Notes under the pieces: model-generated | The model's database searches: none | What the model saw: the letters and a program-made list of their open reading frames with translations, nothing else | What the model was told of the DNA's origin: nothing | Source: Candidatus Saccharimonadota bacterium | GTDB taxonomy: Bacteria; Patescibacteriota; Saccharimonadia; Saccharimonadales; CAIOMD01 | Reading direction: 5' to 3' | DNA: 37,623 nucleotides | Assembly (NCBI GenBank): GCA_018062805.1 | Contig: JAGORN010000004.1 | Span: forward strand, 1-37,623 | Shown: piece after piece, positions 7,747 to 16,341 of the stretch | Position numbering within the stretch: the first letter of the stretch is position 1 | Layout of the letters: every line of letters starts with the position of its first letter | Made by a program: the position numbers and the translations under genes

Positions 7747-8325
7747 TTATTTGGGTATCGCTACATTCGTAAGCTGTAGTAAAGCAAAATATAATAATAG
7801 TACAAAAATAAATAAAAGTATTTCTAAAATTAATCTTCGGTACTGTAACTTTCGTATGCGCTTATGATGATTGTGCATTTGAACTAAATTATATATTTCA
7901 TCGCCTATATAAATTGATAAAAATGTCCCTATGGCCGAAGCTATAATAATCGACCAGAGAGGCCATGGGTTAATAAGTACTGTGTGAAATATTTCTAGTA
8001 GTTTTGTAGTCTCAAATATTGTCGGATTAAGTCCTAAACTGGCTACGATAATTATTGTAGCCAATACCCAAACTACTAATTCAGAAAATATCATCTTAAA
8101 GCCGAAAATGACTCTCACTGGAAAATCCACCAAAAAACCAGCATCAGCGATTGGTGTGCAAGTTACAAAAAATGCCCAGGTTAGTAAAGTGACGCTTAAG
8201 CCGTCTTGTATGCCAAACTTAAATACTACAAACAAGCCGTATGCTAACAAAATAGACACTAAAAATATAAATTTTTTTATGCCATGAACTTTTTTATTCG
8301 ATTTTTTTACTTTAACCATAAGCAA
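7747..8325 (-). CDS. Hypothetical polytopic membrane protein
   Basis: A 192-aa protein with about five hydrophobic helices (near residues 17-36, 40-55, 74-98, 115-135 and 165-186) and a basic N-terminus. A striking central segment reads CTPIADAGFLVDFPVRVIFG, containing Cys, Asp and Pro residues inside or next to a helix; a His/Arg-rich loop (QMHNHHKRIRKLQYRR) precedes the last helix. I do not recognise the family. Start may be TTG at 8325 (6 nt after TATATT at 8337-8332) or the in-frame ATG at 8319. Confidence 0.6.
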   Translation of the reverse strand: MLMVKVKKSNKKVHGIKKFIFLVSILLAYGLFVVFKFGIQDGLSVTLLTWAFFVTCTPIADAGFLVDFPVRVIFGFKMIFSELVVWVLATIIIVASLGLNPTIFETTKLLEIFHTVLINPWPLWSIIIASAIGTFLSIYIGDEIYNLVQMHNHHKRIRKLQYRRLILEILLFIFVLLLYFALLQLTNVAIPK

Positions 8326-8411
8326 TTCTTAAATATAAGTATGCCCCTGAGTGACTAAAACAACAAGATTTTTAAGTATTTATAGCATTAAACAATTTTA
8401 CACAATGTTTA

Positions 8412-9164
8412 TTAACGAGGACCCCCCGAGCTTAGTAATTCACTCAGCTGAACAACTTGGTAGCCTTTATTTAGTGCGTTTTCTAGCATATAGGGAACTG
8501 CTTTGACGGTATTTTGATGATCACCACCGTCGTGAAGCAGAACAATACTACCCGGGTGAAGCGATTTATTCGCTCTTCTGGCTACTTTTTTGGTTGAATA
8601 GCGTGGCGCCTTCCAGTCACGAACGTCATAGTCGGTAAAAACATTAACCATGCCTAACCGACCAAGTTTTTTCTGAATAACATAACCCTCGGTTAAACCT
8701 GGGGAACGAAATAAATTTGTTTCGACACCTAAGCCATTGATTAAATTTTGGGTTGGCTCAATTTCACTAGCAATAGTATAAGGGTTGTACTGGTGAGTCA
8801 TGCTGTGGTTGCCGATGTCATAACCACGGGCTGCTACCTGTTCAGCAATTGAACGATATTGTTTTATATTGTTGCCTATTTGGAAAAAGGTTGCCTGACC
8901 TTCTAGATCAAAATCTTCGAAATGATTCATAATAGCTTTGGTAAACTTTGGCCAAGGACCGTCGTCAAAAGTAAATGCAACCATTTTCTTATTTGTGTCG
9001 ACGCTTCTAATAAGTGGAGCTAGCTTTGGTGTTTTCTGTGGTGTAACCGCTGCATTAGCGCTACGCATCGGTAGCATGCTCAAGCTAGCCAAACCAAGAC
9101 TAGTAGCTAAAAATGCCCGCCTTGACATGTCTTGGACTTCACGTGACTTATCAAATTCTTCCAT
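8412..9164 (-). CDS. Polysaccharide deacetylase (NodB domain) with Tat-type signal
   Basis: A 250-aa exported carbohydrate esterase 4 family protein, expected to remove N-acetyl groups from a cell-envelope glycan such as peptidoglycan. NodB motifs appear in order: TFDDGP (catalytic base and metal Asp), GNHSMTH (His-x3-His metal ligands), RSPG, DVRDW and LLHDG. The N-terminus, MEEFDKSREVQDMSRRAFLA..., has an SRRAFL twin-arginine motif (Arg15-Arg16), a hydrophobic stretch and an AxA-like cleavage region (SANAA), so export looks Tat-dependent. I choose the ATG at 9164; an upstream TTG at 9191 would bury the signal. Directly downstream of polA on the same strand (48 nt). Confidence 0.88.
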   Translation of the reverse strand: MEEFDKSREVQDMSRRAFLATSLGLASLSMLPMRSANAAVTPQKTPKLAPLIRSVDTNKKMVAFTFDDGPWPKFTKAIMNHFEDFDLEGQATFFQIGNNIKQYRSIAEQVAARGYDIGNHSMTHQYNPYTIASEIEPTQNLINGLGVETNLFRSPGLTEGYVIQKKLGRLGMVNVFTDYDVRDWKAPRYSTKKVARRANKSLHPGSIVLLHDGGDHQNTVKAVPYMLENALNKGYQVVQLSELLSSGGPR

Positions 9165-9212
9165 AACAAAACACTTTAACAGAACTTGCAAGTTTTAGAA
9201 AGATGTTTTTTA

Positions 9213-11828
9213 CTATAGTTCACCCCAATTTTGGCCTATATTGACGTCGACAGCCAAGTTTATTTTTATTTCTGGAGCTATTTTTTCCATAATAGTTTGC
9301 ATCTTTTGACCAATTTCCTCGGCATCCTCTTTTTTACACTCAACTAAAATCGAGTCATGAATTTGCAGTAATTGTCTAGCTCCGCTTGGCAAAACTTCAT
9401 TAACTTTAACCATGGCAATTTTCATAATATCGGCTTCTGTACCCTGAATTGGTAAATTTACAGCTTGTCTTTCAGCGGCTTGACGGACTATATAGTTAGA
9501 TGACTGGACATCAGGGGTTGGGCGTCGGCGACCATAATATGTTTCTACATAACCTTGCTCTCGAGCCTCTTTTTTAATTTTATAAATGTAGTCAACAAGC
9601 GGCTGACGAGCAGCAAAATATCTGTCTATAAAATTCTTAGCATCGCCCATTGTCATACCAGTAGCCACACTTAAACCATGCGGGCTCATGCCATACAACA
9701 CCCCAAAATTGATTGTTTTAGCTGCACTACGCATTTGCTTGGTTACATCGTCCAAAGCAACACCGTAGACTTCAGCAGCCGTTCTAGTATGAATATCTTC
9801 GCCACTATTGAAGGTTTCGATCATATCGGTGTCATCAGCCAAAAACGCTGCCAGTCGTAGCTCGAACTGGCTATAGTCAGCGCTGACAAATAAGTTACCT
9901 GGAGCAGCCTTAAATGCAGTTCTTATTGAACGACCAATTTCAGTTTTAATTGGTATGTTTTGCAAATTTGGGTCAACACTACTAAGTCGGCCTGTCGGGG
10001 CAACTGTTAAGTTGAAAGTTGTATGGACCCGACCATCACTCCCTATTTGGTCAGGCAGAGTGTCAACGTAAGTATTTTTTAGTTTAGAATATTCTCTAAA
10101 TTTAGTAATTAAATCAATTATTGGGTGATAGGAGCGAATTTTATCTAGCTCGTTGGCTGCTGTACTATAGCCATTTTTACCTTTTTTTATGCCTATTGTT
10201 GGCAAATTCAGAACTTCAAACAAGATATCAGCCAGTTGCTGCGGACTAGCAATATTAAATTCTTGTTCTGCATAACCATAAATAGATTGCTCAAGATCAC
10301 TAATTTCATCTTCTAGCTGCCGACTAATGACTTTTAAATATTCGCTATCAACAGCTATGCCCGCGAGTTCCATTTGAGCAATAACTGGAATAACTGGCCA
10401 TTCAATGGTCTGAGCTAATTTATTAACCTTTGGCATTTTTTGCAAGTCACCAACCTGACTCTTATATATTGCAACGATAGAAGCGGCTAATTGAGCGACT
10501 TCTAGCCCAAGATCTTCAGCTGGTAGTTCATCTAAATTAGTCAGTTCTATACCTAGGCGCGAGTAGGCTATCTCTTCTAAACTTCTAGATTTATCTAACG
10601 AATTAATCAAGAAATTAGCCACCTGAATATCGTGACTAATTGAAAAAGTGTTCAGCCCTAGCTTGCTCAGAACTTTAATTATCTTTTTTAAGTCATAGCC
10701 AATTAGTTTCTTGCCAGAAATTATTTTGGCTAGCTGCTCGGTATCTTTAAAAGTTTCAATAAAAGTTACTTTATTTTCAGTAGCTAGAATTATTGCTGTT
10801 GGCTTGTGACCGTGAGTGTCTTTTGCGACCAAGTGAATAAACAAATTTTCGCTAGCAGAAAATTCGCTCAGTTTAACAATAACCGGTAACTCTAACTCGC
10901 CTACCAACTCTTTAGATGAAGTTACGTTTTGACTTTCAAATTTTTCTGGTAATTTTGGCATATTTCTAAGTATGGCTCTAAACTCGAGTTTCTCTAAATT
11001 CCGCTTTAAACGAGCACCATCAAAATTATTAACGTCCATTTCCTGCAGGTCAAGTTCTATTGGGGCATCTGTAAACAAACGAGCTAGTTCTCGGCTCATA
11101 TAAGCAGATTCTTTGCCTTTAATTAGCTTGTCTTTAACATTACCACTAACAAGTTCAATATTGTCATAAATGCCTTCAATGGTTTTGTATTGTTGTAACA
11201 GCCCCGAAGCAGTTTTCACACCTATACCTGGAACACCGGGTATATTGTCGCTACTGTCGCCTTGTAAAGCCTTAAGGTCCAAGAACTGACTTGTTTCAAG
11301 GCCATATTTTTCCTTGAAGCTTTCAGGGTGAAACTCTTCAATATTACTTAGCCCTTTTTTAAGGGCATAAACTTTTGTTTTGTTGCTGATGCACTGCAAA
11401 GCGTCCAGGTCGCTCGTAATTAAAATTGTCTCGATATTTTTTTGTTCGGCTTTTTTTGCTAGACCAGCCATAATGTCATCGGCCTCATAGTCATCTAGCT
11501 CATATAAAGGCCAGCCGAGCGATTCTAGCAGTTCGTGCAAAATGGGAATTTGGACATAAAAGTCAGGTGGTGCTGGTTTGCGACCAGCTTTATATTCTGG
11601 GTAAATTGCTAGCCTTTTTCTAATATTGGTTTTTGGTTTATCCCAGGCTACAGCGACGTAATCTGGCTTAAGCCTCTTAATAACTTCAAGACTAAGCATA
11701 GCAAAACCATACACCCCACCAGTTGGCGTACCGTCCTGAGTCGATAAATTTGGCATGGCATAGTAGCCCCGGTAAAATACACTTTTACCGTCAATTAGGA
11801 CTAATCTTTTATTCACTTCATCTACCAA
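9213..11828 (-). CDS. polA: DNA polymerase I, proofreading domain apparently inactive
   Basis: Family A polymerase of 871 aa. The N-terminal 5' nuclease domain (to about residue 290) shows EADD, TSDLDALQ and GDSSDNIPGVPGIGVKTA. The middle domain (about 310-480) has the Klenow 3'-5' exonuclease position but lacks the DxE, D and YxxxD metal ligands (for example VAKDTHGHK and YDLKKIIKVL), so proofreading is probably lost. The polymerase domain has motif A DYSQFELR (Phe where Ile is usual), motif B RSAAKTINFGVLYG and motif C QIHDSILVE (residues 824-826 HDS instead of HDE). Starts at TTG 11828 (MVDEVNKRL...); a GTG at 11816 giving MNKRLVLIDG also fits the family. It serves Okazaki-fragment and repair synthesis. 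Confidence 0.96.
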   Translation of the reverse strand: MVDEVNKRLVLIDGKSVFYRGYYAMPNLSTQDGTPTGGVYGFAMLSLEVIKRLKPDYVAVAWDKPKTNIRKRLAIYPEYKAGRKPAPPDFYVQIPILHELLESLGWPLYELDDYEADDIMAGLAKKAEQKNIETILITSDLDALQCISNKTKVYALKKGLSNIEEFHPESFKEKYGLETSQFLDLKALQGDSSDNIPGVPGIGVKTASGLLQQYKTIEGIYDNIELVSGNVKDKLIKGKESAYMSRELARLFTDAPIELDLQEMDVNNFDGARLKRNLEKLEFRAILRNMPKLPEKFESQNVTSSKELVGELELPVIVKLSEFSASENLFIHLVAKDTHGHKPTAIILATENKVTFIETFKDTEQLAKIISGKKLIGYDLKKIIKVLSKLGLNTFSISHDIQVANFLINSLDKSRSLEEIAYSRLGIELTNLDELPAEDLGLEVAQLAASIVAIYKSQVGDLQKMPKVNKLAQTIEWPVIPVIAQMELAGIAVDSEYLKVISRQLEDEISDLEQSIYGYAEQEFNIASPQQLADILFEVLNLPTIGIKKGKNGYSTAANELDKIRSYHPIIDLITKFREYSKLKNTYVDTLPDQIGSDGRVHTTFNLTVAPTGRLSSVDPNLQNIPIKTEIGRSIRTAFKAAPGNLFVSADYSQFELRLAAFLADDTDMIETFNSGEDIHTRTAAEVYGVALDDVTKQMRSAAKTINFGVLYGMSPHGLSVATGMTMGDAKNFIDRYFAARQPLVDYIYKIKKEAREQGYVETYYGRRRPTPDVQSSNYIVRQAAERQAVNLPIQGTEADIMKIAMVKVNEVLPSGARQLLQIHDSILVECKKEDAEEIGQKMQTIMEKIAPEIKINLAVDVNIGQNWGEL

Positions 11829-11907
11829 AAATTATTCTCGCAGTTACTCGTATAGAATAAGTATACTTCAGTAGTCGGTATCTTGCTACTATCTGTTAAG
11901 TAGTAGC

Positions 11908-13287
11908 TTAGTTTTGAGCCTGTTCGGGTTGTTGGCTGACAGGCTTCTGTGTTTGTGACGATGCTTGAATTGAGCTGGTAGATGGCGTGCTAGCATTTGG
12001 TGTTTTAGTGGTGGCACCAGCAACCTGCGTGACTGGGATAACTCGATTAACTGTACTATCTTTAGTGAAGAAGGCTACTGTTGAACGGTTGTTTTTTAGA
12101 GCATCGTATATCTGGTCAGTAACAGACTCGACATTATTAATAACAACCGTTGGCACGCTATATCCACTTGGATTTTCACTATTGCCCGGTTGTTCAACTT
12201 TGACTGGTCGTTGGTATTTTTGTGCTAAACCGACCACAAACTCTCTGATTTTCGGCTTAGAAAAATCGTAAGTATAATATGCGGAGCCAGCAATTTGGTT
12301 AATTTGTAGCCATTCAAGTTTTTGTTTTTTTGATGGGCTCACAGATGTACCAGCATACTTAACACTCACCGGTGTGTCCAGCAAAGTATTTGCGCGATTT
12401 ATTTCAGCTTGGAGATCGGCAGTGTAGATATTTGGCCTAACACCGACGGAATTCATTTTTATGGTCACGTCAGTCATGAGTGAAAGTGCACTATTTATTT
12501 GGTCGGTTACGTGAGCCGGATTGGCACTAAAGCCTAGTACTTCGGGCTTAGCTATAACCGAGTCGGTGCCTTTCATTATGTAGGCATCCTCGGAACGAGT
12601 CTGCATATGGGTAATATTCTGCCTTAAATAGCCACTTACTTGGCGTTCGTTAGCAGTTGCCGATACTGGAACTTGAGTCTTAAGCAGAAACGAATATGGA
12701 TTAAACCTTTTGGCTATTGTTTGGTCAATAGCTGTATCAAAATCGTATTCTGGGTTAAAAGAAGTGGCCGGTACCTCCCAACTGAGTCCTCCGTCTACAA
12801 AAGTTATGGTTAAATTCTGGCTGGTAGAACCTAGTAGGGCTTTAATTTGCTCCCTATCCATACCACCAACACTTACGTTACCAATTTTGGCAAAAGGCAA
12901 AGCCTTACCAACATATTTAGCATTCAAATAAACCCCTAGCCCACCTAAAGATGCAGTAATGAATAACAATAAGATTGTAACTGTAAACAAAACATTGTAT
13001 ATAGCTTTAGAGGCCACAAATTTTTTGTGTGCACTTGCATTAACTGCGTAGTTTATACTGGGTTTTGCTAAATCGTCTTGGCCAACGATTTTTTTAGCCG
13101 ATTCAACTGGTACGTCACTGGGCATATCATAACTACCACCCTCTTGCCTTAAATACGAAGGTAGTTGAGATGCCATAGGCATGGAAATATTTGCGGTTAA
13201 GCTACCACTAGCCTGCTGCGAAATAGGCTGTGGTCTCATACCAACAAAAGAACCCTGCCGTGGACGACGCGGATGTTTGATGTCCAC
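11908..13287 (-). CDS. Membrane-anchored PG_binding_4 (VanW-associated) domain protein
   Basis: A 459-aa single-pass protein. Residues 1-95 are cytoplasmic, basic and Pro/Ser-rich; the helix is at about 96-120; the rest is extracytoplasmic. Residues 125-235 (KIGNVSVGGMDREQIKALL...LTITFVDGGLSWEVPATSF) match the PG_binding_4 domain found before VanW and L,D-transpeptidase domains, and residues about 240-390 look like a second, weaker copy. No VanW or YkuD catalytic domain follows; the C-terminus is Thr/Ser/Gln-rich and disordered. It probably binds or organises peptidoglycan. Start GTG at 13287 with Shine-Dalgarno AAGGA about 7 nt upstream. Confidence 0.75.
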   Translation of the reverse strand: MDIKHPRRPRQGSFVGMRPQPISQQASGSLTANISMPMASQLPSYLRQEGGSYDMPSDVPVESAKKIVGQDDLAKPSINYAVNASAHKKFVASKAIYNVLFTVTILLLFITASLGGLGVYLNAKYVGKALPFAKIGNVSVGGMDREQIKALLGSTSQNLTITFVDGGLSWEVPATSFNPEYDFDTAIDQTIAKRFNPYSFLLKTQVPVSATANERQVSGYLRQNITHMQTRSEDAYIMKGTDSVIAKPEVLGFSANPAHVTDQINSALSLMTDVTIKMNSVGVRPNIYTADLQAEINRANTLLDTPVSVKYAGTSVSPSKKQKLEWLQINQIAGSAYYTYDFSKPKIREFVVGLAQKYQRPVKVEQPGNSENPSGYSVPTVVINNVESVTDQIYDALKNNRSTVAFFTKDSTVNRVIPVTQVAGATTKTPNASTPSTSSIQASSQTQKPVSQQPEQAQN

Positions 13288-13418
13288 AAGGTTTCCTTCT
13301 CTTTTTTACTTTTTGTCTCTTTTTTATCGCGGTACTAGCTTTTAGTTTTAAGCTTTATACCACTAATACTAACCATAAACGACTTAAAAGTCAAACCTAC
13401 CTAGAAAAAATACTCAAC

Positions 13419-13919
13419 CTAGCTATTCAGACCGCTAAATAGCAACTTATCGGCAGCTTCAAGAAGATTTTTATTCTTAGTGTCGTTCAAGCCAAAGTCA
13501 CCTTGCTCGACCATTTTTATGTACTGGTTTTTGATATTTAGGACTTTATCGTCGCTGTCTCCTAAGTATTGTGAGCTTAAAGCATTGACTAGCAGATCTA
13601 TTGCCTGCTCATACTTACCTTCGGACCATGGCCGAGCTCCGAGCGCATTTTTAGCAATTGAGCAAGCCAACCGATACATATTAGCTGTGTCGCCCGTTAA
13701 CTTCAGCCAATAGTTAATACTTTGTTCTTCACTTATTGTTTCGACCGCATCATCTACAATTTTATTAGCTAGCATATAAGCCTGAACTAACTGTCTAATA
13801 GCTACGATTTGTTTAGCAGAAAGACCGCCACTGCCACTGACGAAAAAATCACCTTCTAAAGAACGACTCCACTCGGAAGGACTAACACTAAAATTCCCGC
13901 TATTTGTTGGACTGCTCAT
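13419..13919 (-). CDS. Hypothetical helical cytosolic protein
   Basis: A 166-aa soluble protein, predicted largely helical after a Ser/Gly-rich N-terminal 30 residues. No signal peptide, membrane segment or known motif. It has the look of small conserved Patescibacteria proteins of unknown role. Start ATG 13919 lies 7 nt after TTAATA on the minus strand, in keeping with the leaderless pattern in this window. It is located between the PG_binding_4 gene and a decayed peptidase gene. Confidence 0.55.
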   Translation of the reverse strand: MSSPTNSGNFSVSPSEWSRSLEGDFFVSGSGGLSAKQIVAIRQLVQAYMLANKIVDDAVETISEEQSINYWLKLTGDTANMYRLACSIAKNALGARPWSEGKYEQAIDLLVNALSSQYLGDSDDKVLNIKNQYIKMVEQGDFGLNDTKNKNLLEAADKLLFSGLNS

Positions 13920-13940
13920 AGTTTTATATTAACACTTGGC

Positions 13941-14085
13941 CTATTTAACAATTGAATAAAATGCTGTTGGCTGATCTTTTACATACGCCCAAAGCTGGTC
14001 ACCATAGCTCCAGTGCTACCACTCAGTTGGGTTACAAGCAAATCAGTGTCACACATTATGAATCTAGGCTTAGGTACACGGTGCT
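13941..14085 (-). pseudogene. Relic of a VanX/DdpX-type D-Ala-D-Ala dipeptidase (M15D), C-terminal end
   Basis: Reading the minus strand of the stretch between two hypothetical genes gives FACNPTEW, a stop, then HWSYGDQLWAYVKDQ and ..TAFYSIVK before a terminal stop at 13943-13941. This reproduces the hallmark end of the family, PTEWWHWSYGDQxWA, with the second Trp changed to an amber stop (TAG at 14018-14016). Upstream, in a shifted frame, RFIMCDT fits the preceding NRRLLYDxM segment. So at least one nonsense change and one frameshift have accumulated, and nothing recognisable precedes about 14085. The intact enzyme would cleave D-Ala-D-Ala during peptidoglycan recycling. Confidence 0.7.
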
Positions 14086-14127
14086 AACTTGTTTTTAAGA
14101 GATAATCTATATCGTTAAAGTTACTAA

Positions 14128-14910
14128 TTAAAGCCCGTAAATTATTCGTATAATTCTATCGACAGTTTCGGGGCTCAATGGAGTATGCCTATGGCCAATA
14201 TTTCGTTGTGCTCTATCTTCAACAGCCGCAGAAATTTGTTGAATAATAGATTCATATACTAGTTTTTTGTAAGATATACTTTCTTCTGCATAGGTTGTAT
14301 CTTTTCCTAATTTTTTTTGCTTTTCTATGCTTTTTTCTATATACCTAAGCATTTCAAGACATTCAACAGCACCTCCGGCTCCCACATAAAAATTGCCTAC
14401 TAGGCCTGGCATATAAACAGGAGTTTCGGCTGCTATGTCTTCAGCATACCATTTTGAATTATTCTCACCGTTAAGCCTGTCTTGCGCCAAATCTCTTGCA
14501 TAAGCTCTAGATAACTCCCAGCTCGTTGACCCATCATAATCAAGATGTACATCTTCACGGGAACTGATTCGCCTGAAATTTCCACTTTCATCAACTGAAT
14601 CATCACCTAAAGAACCTAAAACTTCATGCATAGCAATAATTTTAGCTTCTTTTAAACCTGTTGCCATGCTGCGTTCTAGGAATTGGCTAAGATCTTCACC
14701 ACCTCGTCGGTTATATTGATTATCTTCTCTAAATATACGATAGTATTTTAAAACAATCCTCTCCGCTAATTGCTTTAACTCATATTCACTAAGATCTGAA
14801 ACATGTTCTAGCTGACTGGGATTATATTCAACTTCACCTAAATCACTATAAAGAAGATACTTAGGCACTGTTTTTTCAGCATCTGGGCTTTGAAATTCTT
14901 GTTTTGCCAT
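14128..14910 (-). CDS. Hypothetical protein, last gene of the TrmB-flanked cluster
   Basis: A 260-aa soluble, acidic, mostly helical protein with no family I recognise. Notable segments: a Tyr/Arg-rich region ERIVLKYYRIFREDNQYNRRG (residues about 52-72), a Gly-rich segment GLVGNFYVGAGGAVECLEMLRY (about 168-190) that could be a turn or ligand-binding loop, and a C-terminal NIGHRHTPLSPETVDRIIRII. Same strand as the three genes upstream; 41 nt separate it from the 80-aa gene. A weak Shine-Dalgarno (AAAGGAA) lies about 13 nt before the ATG. Confidence 0.5.
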   Translation of the reverse strand: MAKQEFQSPDAEKTVPKYLLYSDLGEVEYNPSQLEHVSDLSEYELKQLAERIVLKYYRIFREDNQYNRRGGEDLSQFLERSMATGLKEAKIIAMHEVLGSLGDDSVDESGNFRRISSREDVHLDYDGSTSWELSRAYARDLAQDRLNGENNSKWYAEDIAAETPVYMPGLVGNFYVGAGGAVECLEMLRYIEKSIEKQKKLGKDTTYAEESISYKKLVYESIIQQISAAVEDRAQRNIGHRHTPLSPETVDRIIRIIYGL

Positions 14911-14951
14911 TTATCTGTTACATTCCTTTACTGCTAATTAATTGGTTGTTT

Positions 14952-15194
14952 TTAGGGCTCGAACCAGTCATATGTATTGTCAGTATCGTGCTCTTTGCCA
15001 TTTTCAGGGTCAACTTTGTAAGTTATTGACATACCGTGGGAAAAGCCATTTTCACTAGTAGGATTTATATAAGTTCCAGTTAAGAACATTTCACCATCGG
15101 CATACTTAGATAATCTATGCCTGTTGCCATCCCTGTCTTTGAATTCATAAACTTCAGTTATTGTTTTTGAATTTGGCTTCTCGTAATTATTCAT
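14952..15194 (-). CDS. Hypothetical small protein
   Basis: An 80-aa soluble acidic protein beginning MNNYEKPNSKTITEVYEFKD. It has a beta-rich look (alternating KDRDGNRHRLSKYADGEMFLTGTY) and an Asp/Trp-containing end (DTDNTYDWFEP). I choose the ATG at 15194 over an upstream ATG at 15245, because the latter lies beyond the start of transcription expected from the promoter at 15236-15264. No known family. Confidence 0.5.
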   Translation of the reverse strand: MNNYEKPNSKTITEVYEFKDRDGNRHRLSKYADGEMFLTGTYINPTSENGFSHGMSITYKVDPENGKEHDTDNTYDWFEP

Positions 15195-15235
15195 TTTTTG
15201 ATCTTTTTTTGTTTTGCTATTATATTTACATAAAC

Positions 15236-15264
15236 ATATTATCATTTTTATGCTTATCTGTCAA
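15236..15264 (-). promoter_or_regulatory. Strong promoter of the 80-aa gene
   Basis: TTGACA (15264-15259), 17-nt spacer, TAATAT (15241-15236). Transcription would begin about 35 nt before the ATG at 15194, so this gene has its own promoter within the cluster. Confidence 0.6.
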
Positions 15265-15339
15265 TATTGTTTTCTGCAAGATTTTTTTATTCCTAAGTTG
15301 TTCTTTTGTTAAATTTCATGATAACTCCTAGTAATTGAT

Positions 15340-15558
15340 TTAATATTCTTTGTACTTTGGCAGCGGACCACACCCTTCGCAAGCCTCGGTATAGTAGCAA
15401 GTATGGTGGTACCACAAACCATCTTCACCTTTAATTAGTTCTTCTGAATAAGATTGTTTTGGCAATTCTGGACCTTGCGTAACACTATCTCCTTGTTTGC
15501 ACTGCTCGGCTTCGGGGCTCAAATACTCTTCCGTGTTTGTTTCTTTTTCTTTACTCAT
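15340..15558 (-). CDS. Small acidic protein with a Cys/Tyr-rich C-terminus
   Basis: A 72-aa protein, MSKEKETNTEEYLSPEAEQ..., hydrophilic and Glu-rich for its first 45 residues, then a compact tail with TCYYTEACEGCGPLPKYKEY. Three cysteines plus a His pair in the last 25 residues could bind a metal or form disulfides; a modified-peptide precursor is conceivable but no maturation enzyme is visible nearby. The start overlaps the stop of the upstream 261-aa gene by 8 nt, so translation is probably coupled; an ATG at 15573 is an alternative. Confidence 0.5.
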   Translation of the reverse strand: MSKEKETNTEEYLSPEAEQCKQGDSVTQGPELPKQSYSEELIKGEDGLWYHHTCYYTEACEGCGPLPKYKEY

Positions 15559-16336
15559 CGCTTTCTTCTTCATTAGTAATTTCAGGTGGCACGAGTAGGC
15601 CGTATTTGGTCATATTTTCAACGGCTTTTGGAGCCAAAAAACCTCGCCTCTCTAAATCTAGTGCCAACCAATAGTCAAATACATATTTAGCACCAGAGTT
15701 CATACTGCCCGCGTTACTTAGACCGTAGTCACTGGCATCGTTTTCAAATTTTATTAAAGATTCGGTGTATCTGTGGGCAATTTTCCATCTGTACATGTCC
15801 TCTAATCGGCTCAGTATTTCTTCTTTGCAAGAATCGTCTGTCTCGTAGGGGCTGTCTAGCATTTGCTCGGAATCTTGTTCGTCTAAGACAACAAACAGGC
15901 CTGAGCGTCCTTGCTGAATATCTTGCTTAAGCTCTTCGACTGCTCGACGCATCTCAGTCTTAAGCTGCTCTACTAATTCTTCCGTTGATCGTCTGTCTCC
16001 TAGCACGTCAACATTTCTGCCCAGTAGGTACATAGCACTACTAGAGTCAGCTTCACCACAAAGGATATACTCTCGTTCCGTTGATAGTTCAGCCCAGTGA
16101 ACCCTTAAATCGGTCAGGTCTAAGACCTTTGGTTCTAGAAAAATTGTGTCTAAAGCACTCTCAATATCTTTTTCAAAATTATGATTAAGTAGAGTCTCTA
16201 CAACTTTGTCTCTGTGAGCGTCGAAAGCTGGGTCCATAATATCATTGTAGGCTTGTGTACCACCTACGACTTCGGCCGGAACAAGATGTGTACCATCGAC
16301 TTCTGTTCCAGCTATTTGTTTGTTACCAAATTCCAT
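15551..16336 (-). CDS. Hypothetical acidic protein
   Basis: A 261-aa soluble, very acidic protein with long helical, partly coiled-coil stretches (around residues 115-145, TEELVEQLKTEMRRAVEELKQDIQQG). The last third contains DMYRWKIAHRYTESLIKFEND and YVFDYWLALDLERRGFLAPKAVENM. No known catalytic motif. It follows the 45-aa gene by 5 nt with a Shine-Dalgarno (AAGGA) about 8 nt before the ATG, and overlaps the next gene by 8 nt, so it is the middle of a three-gene unit driven by the consensus promoter at 16511-16539. Confidence 0.55.
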   Translation of the reverse strand: MEFGNKQIAGTEVDGTHLVPAEVVGGTQAYNDIMDPAFDAHRDKVVETLLNHNFEKDIESALDTIFLEPKVLDLTDLRVHWAELSTEREYILCGEADSSSAMYLLGRNVDVLGDRRSTEELVEQLKTEMRRAVEELKQDIQQGRSGLFVVLDEQDSEQMLDSPYETDDSCKEEILSRLEDMYRWKIAHRYTESLIKFENDASDYGLSNAGSMNSGAKYVFDYWLALDLERRGFLAPKAVENMTKYGLLVPPEITNEEESDE

Positions 16337-16341
16337 ATTTC

